A DNA stretch of 64,000 nt from Phoma sp. XZ068. Lineage: Eukaryota > Ascomycota > Dothideomycetes > Pleosporales > Didymellaceae. A program made the position numbers and the translations under genes. The notes beneath the pieces are model-generated. The model saw only the letters and a program-made list of their open reading frames with translations. It did not search any database and was not told the DNA's origin. This document shows positions 52,867 to 63,615 of this stretch, piece after piece (the stretch's first letter is position 1; each line of letters begins with the position of its first letter). Where the stretch lies: the NCBI GenBank assembly GCA_004835665.1, contig RBKR01000010.1, forward strand, positions 1,054,001-1,118,000, in the 5' to 3' direction.

Positions 52867-53927
52867 CCGGAAAACACGATACATGTTCATTCGTTAGTTA
52901 CATCGGGGGTGATGACAGTCGAACCTAATCAAGAAGCCTCGTTTTAGTATAAGGCGGACTTTGACTTCGATTGCGAGAACATCAAGGAATATAGATACTT
53001 GAAGCTAGGTCAAAGTAAGTCGAAGCGCACATGACTAAAGATATCATCCAGGACCTTCCCGATCATATACCAACAATAAAGACCGAGTCCGCTCGCAGCC
53101 TCGACTCTTTCAAGTAGATATTTGCCTACAATTGCTAAAGCAGTAAGATCGAGTCAGATTGCATCTAACTTACCCAAAGGGCTTAAACATTATTCATCGA
53201 ATATCAAAGTCAGTACGTCAACTTCATACTGCATATAGTCCTGCTACAGAACTCGAAATAGCAGAAATATAGAGCCTTCAGCCTTACAAGAGCTGCCTGT
53301 GCTAGAGCTAAAAGTGGCAAAGTTACTATGCAACTGTCGCCTTCAATAGCTCTAGAGCAGAATAGGCACAGAGTCGCTACACGCCACTAGTCCATACTGC
53401 AAGAAAGCTAACTTCCAACTTGTATAGAGAATCTCCTACGATATCGCCGCACCACGCATTCAGAAAACTTTGATATACACGCTAGAGGACTTGGGGCAAA
53501 TCTCGACATGGAGGAACCTCCTAGTCCACAGAACAGAGGCAACATTTCTTAACTACATCTAATACTTCCGACAATATCATTTCGATTTCGAAGGATGAGC
53601 GAGTGCTAAGAGAGCTTCAACTTTGCAGCGAGGTTCCTTTCTGGGCGAGGTAAGTCTCCTTCGAATCTAACGAGTTTTCGAACAGTCTGATGCAAGTTCA
53701 CATTACAGGCGCTCCTACTTCATCTCTCAAGCGCCACCAAAGATCAGAAGACTCTGTATGCTGATTGCGCCAAATCCATGTTGGCGTAGCAGTTCCCGTC
53801 CACGATGGATCGGAAACTTGGTACAATCATGACGGCGATGTTCCCGATGTCAATGCTGGCGACGGCAAGTGCCCAATTGTGGTAAACGCCATCCGTTACA
53901 AGGTGTAGACGAGTCGTGAGCTGAGCG
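52867..53927. other. Degenerate sequence, no gene
   Basis: Rich in TAG/TAA in all frames, with occasional protein-like runs such as LQELPVLELKVAKLL. It looks like a mutated old repeat or gene that I cannot name. Confidence 0.4.
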
Positions 53928-56465
53928 TCACCTACATCGAATCGACTGGACCATGCCGTTCAACTCAAACATCGCCCGCTGTATCTCCTGTGTGCATGCA
54001 GAAGGCTTGGCTTGTCCTTGCTTGGTCGAGCTTGCTGTCGGCCTCTTCCTTTTCCGATTGGCCGAGATGACACCTAGCATGGTCCGTTGCTCGACCTCTG
54101 CTCTCTCGAAGTCGATCACCATGACGTGCTTAGTTTCCTCATTCCATAGTATGTTGCGAGGCATCAGGTCCTTGTGCAGCACCCGCAACCCATGAAACGC
54201 GCCGGCCGACCATTTCACCTGCTCGATGACTAGTGCCTTGTTGTCCGCCGTAAGATGCTGGCCGATCGGCTTACCTCCGAAGCTGAGAAACATCATGTGC
54301 ACGAGCTCGACGATTCCTTCGTAGAAGTATGGGGTCTGCAGATCGATGTTCCCCAGGTGCACCGGCACGTGAATGCCCTGGATGGCCCGAAGCCGCTCGT
54401 AGATGGACGCCTCCCGTCGCAGGCGATGGACGAAGTAGGCGGGCGTGGCCTTCGCCGCCACAGTGTATCCGTGCGATCGCAGACGGATGCGAAAGAGCAC
54501 TCCACACGCTCCAGGCATGCTCACGGGATCGCAATCCATGTCTAGGTCATCCGCAAGCTGTTGACGCATGAGGGCAAGGAACGTTGGTCGATCGATCTGA
54601 TGGTATCTCTCTCCATGCTCTCTGGCATTAGGACAGAACCTGTCGAGCATACCGCCTTCGGCAAGCCCGCGCAGGCAGTCCTGCGTGCAGTATTGCCCAT
54701 CCTGTGTTCCCTGGCCACGCCTGCGCCCGCCCCCGCGCCCGCTTGACGAGCTACCGGCAGTCCTCTGCGTGCGCGAGAGGTGCTGCGACAAGGGCTGCTG
54801 TCGGCTCGGCGTGTCCAGGTCCGGCTCCGGTTCCTCGTCGCTGGTCTCGCGCCGCTTCTCTGCTTGCCAGCAACTAGGCGAGCTGTGCTTCACTCTCCTA
54901 TCCCGAAGCTGCACAGGCGACATACGGAGGAAGCTGTCGTCCACCGGAGGTTGGTACTCCGACGACTGTGTGGTACCTTCGGGAATCGCCTCCAGCAGCT
55001 CGTCGTACACAACCTCCCAGCTGTGCAGTTGCGCCGCCGCCTCAACCCGCCATCGCTGGCGGCGGGGTGGTGTCTTCAGCGCCTGGAGAGTGAAGGCCAA
55101 CATCTGTCCTACTGCCGTCAGGTGCAAGCGGTTCGCCCCCCCCCCCGAGCCGGGTGTCCACCCCGTCGTCTCTCCCACATCGCCCTTTGGCACCGAGAGG
55201 AAGTAGTGCACCGTCCTAGGGTCGTCTCCCACCCGCAGGAAGATGTCGCCCGTGCATACGCATCCATACTCCACTCCGATCCTGACCATGTAGGAGAACG
55301 CCTGGGTAATGATCGCAGCGACCAGCCGGCGAAAGCGGTCTCTCAATGTCTCGCCTTCGTGGCACTGCACCACCTCCTCGAGTTCCATCTCGCCTAGCCC
55401 CTCGTAGATGTAACCAAGCGGGAGCTTGTGCGGCGCCTTGTACTCTAGAATGAAGGCCGCGATGCGATTCTGTGCACTCCGAGTTGCGCCGGTGTTGTAT
55501 ACGCAGAACTGGTCGGCCCGAGGACGCGACGAGCCTGCTGTGCTTTGGCGACCAGCGTCCTCCGCTTCTACCGTATCTGCCGAGTCCGACGGCCCTGCAC
55601 CTTTCATTTTAGCTTGCAGGCGCGGTGACCGCCGTCGCCCAGTCCCCGACACCGTCAGCTGCTCTATGCCCTCCTCCAGCTGCGACTCCGGGCTGAGCGT
55701 GTTGGAGTGGTTCTCAAAGTTCACCGAGCCCTGGAGCCCAAACTTCCGCCGCAGTCGTCGGTCGCCGTGCAGGCGCTGGACGATCAACGATACCTGGTCC
55801 TCGACGGTGTGCCGCTGGAAAACGTTCAGGTCCAGCTCCGAGCTCATCATCCGCCGCCGCACGGCCTCGCCCGTCTCCTTCAGCGTGTGCAGCGATGTGA
55901 AGTGTCGCTCGGACGCGAAGCCAGACTCCATCAGATCGTTCCAGATCGTCGCCTGCTGTGCTGGGAAGTCCGTCCACAGGGCCAGCCTTTCCGGTCGAAG
56001 CTTGTTGTTTGCATTGGCGGTGTCTCCTCGGGTCGACAGGGTCGCGTCGGTCTGGACGGTGAGGCCCGAGTGGAGGTGGTCGTGGCAGGCGTCGAGGAAC
56101 TCGGGAAGAGCTGTCTTGCGCGTCTTCTCTCCGGCCCTTTCCTGGGCTTGCTCCGCCTCTTCGCGTCTGCGTTGTTCCTCTTCGCGTCTGCGTTGTTCCT
56201 CTTCGCGTCTGCGTTGTTCCTCTTCGCGTCTGCGTTGTTCCTCTTCGCGTCTGCGTTGTTCCTCTTCGCGTCTGCGTTGTTCCTCTTCGCGTCTGCGTTG
56301 TTCCTCTTCGCGTCTGCGTTGTTCCTCTTCGCGTCTGCGTTCCTTCTCCCGTGCTGCTTCCGCTTTTTTCTGGGCGCTCTCTGCTGCTTCACGCCTACGT
56401 TGTTCTTCTTCACGCCTGCATTGTTCCTCCAGATACAGAACCTTATAATCTGGCGACCCCGCCAT
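53928..56465 (-). CDS. Spok-like protein: coiled coil, PD-(D/E)XK nuclease, Cys cluster, kinase; intact
   Basis: An 845-aa single-exon ORF without a stop. Residues ~20-115 are a charged coiled coil built from about nine RRREEEQ heptads. Residues ~330-350 (NRIAAFILEYKAPHKLPLG, E341-x-K343) match the E-x-K core of a PD-(D/E)XK nuclease. A cysteine cluster follows (C593, C597, C611, H617: YCTQDCLRGL, MLDRFCPN). The C-terminus is an unusual kinase: VAAKATPAYF (likely Lys), HKDLMPRN (D766, N771) and DFE (785-787) in place of DFG. Coiled coil, nuclease and kinase in this order is the layout of Podospora Spok spore-killing proteins and related fungal nuclease-kinase proteins (also linked to Crinkler-type modules). 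In Spok the nuclease part kills and the kinase part protects. Here the role is inferred from layout only. It sits alone among decayed elements. Confidence 0.8.
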   Translation of the reverse strand: MAGSPDYKVLYLEEQCRREEEQRRREAAESAQKKAEAAREKERRREEEQRRREEEQRRREEEQRRREEEQRRREEEQRRREEEQRRREEEQRRREEEQRRREEAEQAQERAGEKTRKTALPEFLDACHDHLHSGLTVQTDATLSTRGDTANANNKLRPERLALWTDFPAQQATIWNDLMESGFASERHFTSLHTLKETGEAVRRRMMSSELDLNVFQRHTVEDQVSLIVQRLHGDRRLRRKFGLQGSVNFENHSNTLSPESQLEEGIEQLTVSGTGRRRSPRLQAKMKGAGPSDSADTVEAEDAGRQSTAGSSRPRADQFCVYNTGATRSAQNRIAAFILEYKAPHKLPLGYIYEGLGEMELEEVVQCHEGETLRDRFRRLVAAIITQAFSYMVRIGVEYGCVCTGDIFLRVGDDPRTVHYFLSVPKGDVGETTGWTPGSGGGANRLHLTAVGQMLAFTLQALKTPPRRQRWRVEAAAQLHSWEVVYDELLEAIPEGTTQSSEYQPPVDDSFLRMSPVQLRDRRVKHSSPSCWQAEKRRETSDEEPEPDLDTPSRQQPLSQHLSRTQRTAGSSSSGRGGGRRRGQGTQDGQYCTQDCLRGLAEGGMLDRFCPNAREHGERYHQIDRPTFLALMRQQLADDLDMDCDPVSMPGACGVLFRIRLRSHGYTVAAKATPAYFVHRLRREASIYERLRAIQGIHVPVHLGNIDLQTPYFYEGIVELVHMMFLSFGGKPIGQHLTADNKALVIEQVKWSAGAFHGLRVLHKDLMPRNILWNEETKHVMVIDFERAEVEQRTMLGVISANRKRKRPTASSTKQGQAKPSACTQEIQRAMFELNGMVQSIRCR
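56157..56345 (-). repeat. 21-bp coding minisatellite, nine near-identical units
   Basis: CCTCTTCGCGTCTGCGTTGTT (plus strand) repeats about nine times with virtually no change and encodes the RRREEEQ heptads of the Spok-like coiled coil. Sequence identity between units indicates recent expansion or homogenisation. Units are 21 bp, so length changes keep the frame. Confidence 0.95.
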
Positions 56466-56932
56466 ATCGTGACGATAAGTTCTTTTCGATCACCAGCCCG
56501 CTGTAATGGGTCCGTCTATGGTGTTCTTCCGTGGCAGAAAATGAACACACAAATATGCCTACTGCATGAGTGTAGACAACAATGCTCACACCAGATACTT
56601 GCGTAGTAGAAATGGTTGCTCTGAGAGCTGCAATGGGAGGAAGTCGAGAGTGTCGTATGTGGGAGCACGATGTGTTTGGCTGCCTAAGCTCTTGGCGCAC
56701 GGCCCCCCTGCGCGTTGTTGCCCCCCCAACGAACGTGAGGTCATGATGCCAAGAAGTGAGCATACATCATTTAAGAACCATTCGCGAAACAACAGCCCGT
56801 CGCGCAAAGCCTCCATGCCTCAGAGGTATTGTCACGATGTCGAGTTGGAAGCCATTCGTCGTTCCTCATATCGTACGCCAAAAAATGCTACCTAGTCGTT
56901 CCCACTATTCGCTGATTGATTCTAGTCCTTCG
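56466..56932. other. No gene confidently recognised
   Basis: Upstream of the Spok-like gene; might also hold a first exon of the F-box-like gene, but no splice junction fits. Confidence 0.4.
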
Positions 56933-57402
56933 TAGAGCCGGCGTTCTCGCACGCCGCCCTTCTCCGCCTCCCCGCCGAGCTCCTTCTCCTGATCTTCTAC
57001 CACGCAAACCCGCCGGATAAAATCTACCTCGCGCTCTCGTGTCGACGCCTCCTGCAAGTTTCTGCACTTGCATCCATAAAGGCCCCCTTCCTGCCTCGAC
57101 ATTCAACTACACGTTCTGCCCGAAGCGTAGAGATGTTGATTAGGCGCATTAAACCAGTAAACGCGCGTGGAAAACCCGACAAGCGCTGGGCACTCTGTGT
57201 TGACTGTATGCGGTACCGTCCCACCAGGAAGAGTTATTGGAATAGAAGAATAGGGGATTGGGGCCATAAGGACGCTTGGGACCGTACTGTAATGTGCTGG
57301 AATGCGAGATGTTCTCTACAATGCCCACAGTGTTGGCAAGAGGAGTGGGAACACATTGATATCCGGACTCGCCGTAGACAAGCATCAACCAGCTGTCCTT
57401 AG
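56933..57402 (+). CDS. F-box-like protein fragment with Cys-rich domain
   Basis: After an acceptor-like gctgattgattctag the frame reads LLRLPAELLLLIFYHANPPD and LALSCRRLLQVSA, an F-box of the leucine-rich fungal type, followed by RRIKPVNARGKPDKRWALCV, DCMRYRPTRKSYW and SLQCPQCWQEEW, a Cys-pair domain often seen behind this F-box. F-box proteins link substrates to SCF ubiquitin ligase. The initiating exon was not found and the frame stops at 57402. The single visible exon is free of stops. It could be a real gene with an unseen short first exon or a 5'-truncated copy. Confidence 0.55.
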
Positions 57403-58528
57403 CCTCTAGGAATAGCGACCCTTACTCCGGCACAACTTGCAGAAGTTGTCCCACAAGCAGCGAGAACGTCGGAACTAAATCCTACGCACAATGGTTCAGT
57501 CCCCTTATTGTATGCCTCGTGCGCGCCGTTGCCATTCCAGCTCCTCCCCTGCTCTGAGGTTTATAGTCCCCACTCTCTAGCCATACTTTTGTAATTGCAG
57601 CTGACTATAATGCCCAGTTCAAAAGGATTGCACCGAAGTGGATTATCATAGACCGTAAGGACCTACCGAACGACCCTGAATATGTATATGAACCTCAACC
57701 ACCAAACGGATGCTCCCAATTGGGATACTATGTCCTCAATGCTCAGTCACATCATAATTGCTGCTTACGCTCATCACCCACATCTACATCTCCAGCACAA
57801 AAGCAAGGCCGAGTACCCGCCTAGCCACACGGCGACGGAGGACTTGTGGAAGACCCATAGGTGCTTAAGCTGAAGTCTGTTAGAGGCATGCTAAGCCAGG
57901 AAAGGGACGATGTAACACTTTGGAATCCTGCGTCCAAATCCTCAAGAACCCGAAGATAAGGACAAATCTGAGTACGAAAGTGAATCTGAGGAGCAGAGGA
58001 ACAGAGGCCTATGTGACGGATAGACAAGGCCAGCTTTATACTCGACGATCTGGACAGCGAACCAAGCCACTAGTATAACATGTAAGTGCTGCGACCAGGC
58101 CATTGTAAAGACGGAAAGGGTTGGAAAGGTTTTGCTGTACTCAAAGAGCTGCAGGGAAGTTTCCAAGTTGACCGTGGAGGAAAATGAAGACCAATGACAA
58201 AGGAAGAAGCGCTGTTTGTTTGTGGCAGCGTGGCCGTCGGAATATGTACCTCGAACTATTCTGGCTAGAACATATGGCAACCGATAAGCAAATCCAATGA
58301 ATGTAAGATTTCATGCAATGGGCGAGTGCTCAGTATCGACATGTATAAGACTTGCCTCACTGAGTCTGCTCGGTAGGTCGCATCGCATTCGATCGTCCGA
58401 ATGGTGTAAGCATTATCCCCGTGAATCACCCCACAGGACACGTCCCAACCATACTCGAAGTCGTCGCTTCTCGGGTTCGAAAGCTTAGCACCCGGCATAC
58501 ACTTAGCGTCGACTGTGAAATAACTCGT
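57403..58528. other. No gene recognised
   Basis: Short frames only. Confidence 0.45.
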
Positions 58529-59390
58529 TTACATGATCGGTGCCGAGTCCCATCTACATACGTCGCTCAAACGCCTTTGCAGAGGCTGCTCATTTGTGTC
58601 AAAGTTTTTCCTTGACTGCAACGGTGTTTGAGAGACCTCTGAGCTATCAAGCGTTAGGGTTTGGCTTGCCTTTAACGGTCTTAATGTAGATGTCTCGTTA
58701 TTCTGTCCGAAGCCGATGCGAACCTTAGCACAATCCAGGTAGAACTCGTGCTCCCGATTAAGCCAAACCCACACAAATAAGGCGATTTCCTCTGGAACCC
58801 CAAGCGGAACCCCAAAGTCGAAGGTCTGGGATTCTGGGGACCCGTCGCCTCCACTGTCAAGATGGGCGATGAAGGCAGTGGTCATGTGACCTTGTCTACA
58901 TGACTAACTAGCGTCATTACTTAGTCTCAGGCCCAGCTCGATTAATGGGATAACCCTTACACCCCCAAAGTTTTTGACATCCACGACGCGGGCAGTTGCC
59001 GAAGAACGAGGCTGCAGCTTTCCATGTTAATCCTCGATCTACCGAAAATCCTACTTGGCAGCTGCCACCATCATGGGTGGAGCCCTGTGCATTCGAGGAG
59101 TAGGTGTAGTCCGATAACTGGAAGTAAGCCTCCTGACCAGCTGTCCAAACCACCTGTGGCTCTTCCCGATCGAAGAGATCGAGATGGCCGCGGCAGAGAC
59201 CTGGATCCAGTAGCGTGGGACCGCCGTCTTTATCGCAACATCCCAGGGGAAAGTTTAGTTGTGATATGGCCGAGTAGAAAATGCATTTGCTTCCTTGACG
59301 CCACCCAAAGGCCCGGGATACCAGAGCGAACTGGGAGTGACTTTGTCAGTCCATACAATCTTCGCATTGCTGTTGCAACTATCATGGAAG
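58529..59390 (-). pseudogene. Second LPMO-like gene, split by the MITE and frameshifted
   Basis: Minus strand: YPGPLGGVKEANAFSTRPY in one frame, then LNFPLGCCDKDGG, CRGHLDLFD, QEAYFQLSDYTYSSNAQ and STHDGGSCQVGFSVDRG in the next (a shift near 59265), then NCPRRG. After the 125-bp MITE it continues GGDGSPESQTFDFGVP, WLNREHEFYLDCAKVRI and a tail ending CRWDSAPIM. The gene is a diverged paralog of 31329-32385. The His of STH is kept, but Tyr-Gly-Gly is changed to Asp-Gly-Gly. The signal-peptide start cannot be read. It is a pseudogene with at least two lesions. Confidence 0.7.
58855..58979. mobile_element. MITE-like element, copy 3, with 5-bp target duplication
   Basis: A 125-bp element, TGTCAA...TTGACA, flanked on both sides by TCCAC. 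Reading across with one TCCAC removed restores an unbroken LPMO-like frame (NCPRR to GGDGSP), which proves the insertion point and the 5-bp duplication. Confidence 0.88.
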
Positions 59391-60291
59391 ATGGGTAGCT
59401 ACCACCAAAGTGCTCTATGGACGAGTACTTACATGTGCACATTAGCCATAGCTGTCAAAGCAAGAAAGCCTACTGCTTCCACAACGCATGCCCGATATCG
59501 ATTCTTGGTCAACATTGACGACAGTAGTATCGTCCAGACCTGATGGCCTCTACCTGTGTCTATCTCTGTTGATGAGAAGGAGGTTCACTTGTGTTTCTGA
59601 GCAGGCAGTTTGGCGCCCTGTCGTGACTCTAGCTTTGAACTGGACGGAGCTTCCGCAATTAGAAACCTGCAATTGAACATGCACAAGGATGCGACGGCCT
59701 AAAATACTTAGCAACAGCTCGCGAATGAGCTAGAGAGCTGATCAGGCATGGGGAAGAGATCATAATAACGTCTCCAAGCTTTGAGCCAAATTTTCAGAAC
59801 ATCTAGCTTGCATGTCATGATTGCTCATCAGTCACCTTTGCTTATCCAGCAGGAACACGTACGTTTCCACGCTCATTAAGTGACCGCGCAATTCTCAGAG
59901 GCCCGCTTGTATCAGCTGTGTTTATGCATTTGCTTGGCGTGTACCCAGAGATTGGTTAACCCAACACGACTGCGTTCAAATTCCCAACGACAAGAATCGG
60001 CGTGTGATACCCCTACAGCAGCATGAGGGAAGCGCTTCTAAATGAACGATTTTTACTGCTTTAAGTTGAATGAATGGCTCAGAAGTGTGCTGCATCAAGT
60101 ACAAGGAAGGACCCCTGAGATACCCAACGAAGCCTTGACGCTTTCATCCACCCTTGGACTTTTGTGGAGCAAAATCGCCAACGACTTCTCGTATAACGTA
60201 TTCCATCATCGAGTGCGCCAAACCATCGAGCGAGCTAAAATCTCTTGGCACCACCAACTTATGTTACGAATTATCTATTTCATCACTATTA
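59391..60291. other. No gene recognised
   Basis: Includes the upstream side of the LPMO-like pseudogene. No supported feature. Confidence 0.45.
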
Positions 60292-60399
60292 TGTTGGAAG
60301 CCGGTCATGTGATGAGGCGACTGGGAACTATATAAGTCAGTCCGGCTCCCTGGGTCGGACCTCAATCAATCAATCACTTACTCCCTACTGCTGTTAACA
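60292..60399 (+). repeat. Copia-1 5' LTR (108 bp)
   Basis: Begins TGTTGGAAGCCGGTCATGTG and ends CTGTTAACA, with TG...CA ends, and contains ACTATATAAG as a likely TATA box. A second copy on the other strand lies at 47505-47608. Very short for an LTR, but the adjoining primer-binding site supports the boundary. Confidence 0.8.
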
Positions 60400-60423
60400 G
60401 GTTATGAGCCCGGGCTCGCGCTG
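60400..60423 (+). promoter_or_regulatory. Copia-1 primer-binding site, initiator tRNA-Met
   Basis: GGTTATGAGCCCGGGCTCGC directly follows the LTR and is complementary to the anticodon arm and D-stem side of initiator tRNA-Met, indicating half-tRNA priming as in known copia elements. Confidence 0.8.
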
Positions 60424-60988
60424 AAACAAGGAGCTAAGTGTCCCAAATCAACTCGAAAGGATTTGTATTGAATAAACTCGAACTCAAGCGACCTGATACA
60501 ACCTTGAAATTCAACCACCATACCGACAACGACCATTATGCGAAGGCTCATGACGGACAATGCACCCATCTGTCCAGCATGCCTGGCAAAGCGTAGGTGC
60601 AGAGCTCCATGACGAGCACCTCGCTTAGCACAAATCCTCGGCTAGCGAATCATGCTTCTGCCAGGTCGACCTGGCGATATGAAGCTTGCTGGCAGAAGGA
60701 GTCAACACATGAGACACCGTACGAAGAGGCTTGCACGAACTGCCATACGAAGAAACACACATGAGGCACTGTGTGAAGAAGAGTGTCGCACGAAGTACCA
60801 CACGAAGAAGCACACACAGGGTGCTGCATGAAGAAACCTGCACAAGAGCCTTCGCAACCTATTTAAAGCTCAAAGTTAATACGTAAAGAAAACCTACTAC
60901 AACCTCCAGCTGAATACCTGACACCAAAAACGAAAGTCTAAGAAGCGAACACCACTAACTGTTACAAGTCTTATCTAGCTGAATCAAA
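60424..60988 (+). other. Copia-1 leader with CACACGAAGAA-type repeats
   Basis: Non-coding leader before gag. At 60705-60840 short degenerate units such as ACGAAGAAACACACATGAG recur several times; they might take part in RNA packaging, but that is only a guess. Confidence 0.5.
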
Positions 60989-62122
60989 ATGGCTGATAGA
61001 GGAGCATCTAGCCAACTTGAGCAGATCCCACTCCTCGAGGGGCCATGTGGGTACATGAAATGGAAGCAAAAGATGGAGGACTGGCTAGGCCTCTACGGTT
61101 ACGGAAAGCTACTCAGCGAGCAAACTGTGCAACCAACCAGGCGCGAACACGAAAGCAACAACGAGTACCTAACCAGGATCGATACCTGGGAAGAGAAGCA
61201 AGAGCGAGGCTATGCGGCGATCCGCAGCCGATGTGGATTAAATGCCCGAGAAGAACTAAAGGGTGTGAACCAAGTGGAGGCAGCATTAGCCAAACTCAAA
61301 AGCCGTTTTCAGCCAAAGGGAAGCGCGATATTTCAGCAACTTGATCAAAACTACGCCGATCTTACCCTCGAACATTGCAAGAGTGTGTCAGAGTTCGCTG
61401 AAAAGCTTCACACCGCCCGAAACGAAATCCACCTACTCGATGAAACCTGCAAAATACGTGAGCCTCACTTCGTGAATAGATTCCTGACCGGACTTGGCGA
61501 CAATTATAACGTCTTCCTGACCTCGTTCTATCAAAACAATCGACTACTACCAGAACGAGATGCTCAGAATGTCATCACGAAAGATGCCGTAACCTTTGAT
61601 GAGGCAGTAATTGCAGCCGAAAAAGAGGAACAACGACAGCGGTTCAGCGAGAAGGGTAAGGAAGAAACAGCACTTGTCGCGCAACGGCGCCCACAGCTGC
61701 ACTGCTCTGAGTGCGGAAGGAACGGCCATACGCGTAATCAGTGCTGGGAGCTGTTCCCAGAACTTAAAGCACAAGTCTTAGCCGAGAGAGCCTTGCGAAG
61801 GCGGAAGCGGGAAGAGCAAAAATCAAAGAGGAATGAAAAAGAAGGTGCAGGCAAGACAGCCGCACTGCCAGTGTCGAATCTTGCCTTCCAAGACGAATGG
61901 GTTCCGGCGATTGAACAGGCTTTGAGCTTTGCCTTCCCAGCCGTATCACTGTCGACTGCCTCACCAGGAGTGTCGCGGCTCTTAGAAGACGACTGGGTGT
62001 TAGACTCGGGATGCACAAACCACTCTTCGTGCCAGAGAGCGTGTTTCTCCCCGGTTCACTCCGGACATACAATGGACCACCAATCAATGGCTTCGGAGGC
62101 TCGAGACAGCGACCCACAATGA
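60989..62122 (+). CDS. Copia-1 Gag plus protease start
   Basis: Starts MADRGASSQLEQIPLLEG. The UBN2-type gag core is recognised by YMKWKQKMEDWLGLYGYG, LKSRFQPKGSAIFQQL and FVNRFLTGLGDNYNVFL. A CCHC knuckle CSECGRNGHTRNQCW and a Lys/Arg tail follow, then WVLDSGCTNH, the aspartic protease site. Just after CTNH (about 62022) a base is lost, and the ORF's last 30 residues are out of frame. Gag forms the virus-like particle; this part looks complete up to the protease. Confidence 0.85.
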   Translation: MADRGASSQLEQIPLLEGPCGYMKWKQKMEDWLGLYGYGKLLSEQTVQPTRREHESNNEYLTRIDTWEEKQERGYAAIRSRCGLNAREELKGVNQVEAALAKLKSRFQPKGSAIFQQLDQNYADLTLEHCKSVSEFAEKLHTARNEIHLLDETCKIREPHFVNRFLTGLGDNYNVFLTSFYQNNRLLPERDAQNVITKDAVTFDEAVIAAEKEEQRQRFSEKGKEETALVAQRRPQLHCSECGRNGHTRNQCWELFPELKAQVLAERALRRRKREEQKSKRNEKEGAGKTAALPVSNLAFQDEWVPAIEQALSFAFPAVSLSTASPGVSRLLEDDWVLDSGCTNHSSCQRACFSPVHSGHTMDHQSMASEARDSDPQ

Positions 62123-63615
62123 TCGGCACTGCAGTGGTGGCCTGCGATTCGGGCAACAAACGTGAACTACTCACACTGTCCGACACATTGTATCACCCTA
62201 ACGCTGGCTGCAACCTTGTGTCCATCTCCCAGCTGAGGAAGAAGGGGGCAAAGCTTGCCTTCTCGAATGATGGAATCACCATTGAACGCGCTGGCAAGGT
62301 GCTTACAGCTGACGAGCGGCACGGACTCTACTTCCTCCGACCCTGGCAAAGAAACGCAGTATCTCTTCCTGCTTATTCAATCAGTAAAGATTGACTAGCT
62401 CCGTGGCACGTACGGCTGTCCCATTTGGGGGAGCAGGGCCTTAAAAAGCTGGTAGACATGGTAAATGGGATGCGGCCTCTACCGCCATCCTGTACTTGTG
62501 TTTCCTGTGTCAACAGCAAATTCACCCAGCGCCCACATAAGAAGCCGTTCCGTAGGGGCGAATACCCTATGGAGTTCATCCACATTGATATCAAGGGACC
62601 GTTGCCACCAGGAGTAAACGGTGAACGATACTGGATTACGATGGTTGACGATTCGACCGCTTATGTAGAGTGTGACCCTCTCAAGAGTAGAGACGAGGCT
62701 CCCTTTGCCGTCAAGCGATTCCTTCGAAAGAACGAACGCCCCGAGCGAAAGACACACCGTGCTCGCCTTGACCAAGCTGGAGAATTCACCTCAAAGGAGC
62801 TCGTGAGCTTCCTTAAAGATATGGGCATTGCAGTGGAACTTACCGGAACGGACCAGCACCAAGCCAACGGTGTAGCTGAGATCACCAACCGGATTATGCA
62901 TGAGCGCCTCATGGCCACTTTATTATCGGGAAAGATCCCCCTGAAATACTGGCCATACGTGATTCGGACAATGGCGTATCTACGCCTATTTACCCCTCAT
63001 ATTCGACTGAATATGACGCCGTACCAAGCGTGGTTCGGCAGCAAACCAGATATCTCTCACCTGCGGCCGATTGGAAGCAGGGGCTGGATGTATAAGACAG
63101 GATACCGTAACAAGCTGGCGGACAAAAAAGGCGTGCCCTGTCGGCTGCTAGGATACGAGGGGACATCAGTGTACCGGGTCCTTAGAGACGACGGGTACAT
63201 CGTGCTCACCCAGGATTTTGTGCGTCAAGAGGAACGCCTCTGCCCACGAAAGTTCTGTGGGTTGGACAAACACCTGGAAGAAACGATTACGGGCTCAAAA
63301 AGAGCCTCAGAAGTTGACCAGGTTGATCCAAAGCGCCCTCGTGCAGCGACAAGGGGGGAGAATAGCGCCAAGAGAACAGCTGAAACAACTGAAATCGTCG
63401 ATAAAGCGCCTGACTGGCCGCTGCAAGAGAGCGCTTTTCCTATACCTGATTCCGTAACCGAAGGAGACCAGATAAGACCCGAAGAGGCCTCTAGTGTTCA
63501 GGAAGGCTTCCTGATAGGGGATTCTGTCAGAAGCATTAGGAATGGATGCTCTCTCGGATCTTGTCCTCATCCGATATGTACCCGACCGGCTTGTTCAGGA
63601 GTTTCAAGGGGGTGA
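62011..63615 (+). pseudogene. Copia-1 pol: protease end and integrase
   Basis: The frame resumes with LFVPESVFLPGSL, NGPPINGFGG and LYHPNAGCNLVSISQL (protease), then a TGA at 62392-62394. The integrase has an HHCC-like zinc region (WHVRLSHLG, CTCVSC) and the catalytic triad in HIDIKGPLP, LDQAGEFTSKE and HQANGVAEITNRIMHERL. After the GSKPDISHLRPIGSRGW region and a Lys/Arg linker the frame ends at 63615 without reverse transcriptase. Confidence 0.85.

Larger units (their letters stand above)
60292..63615 (+). mobile_element. Copia-1: Ty1/copia retrotransposon, 5' LTR to integrase
   Basis: Order: LTR 60292-60399, primer-binding site from 60400, leader, gag, protease, integrase. Reverse transcriptase, RNase H and 3' LTR are not seen before the window ends. 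One frameshift and one nonsense codon break pol. Sequence homology to pol fades by about 63600. Confidence 0.85.

Noticed and set aside
56157..56345. Regular 21-bp repeats as a CRISPR-like array
   Set aside because: Units are contiguous with no spacers and encode coiled-coil heptads in a long eukaryotic ORF.
55426..56606. Long plus-strand ORFs (340 and 299 aa) opposite the Spok-like gene
   Set aside because: They are mirror frames of the GC-rich coding repeat; the minus strand carries all recognisable motifs.
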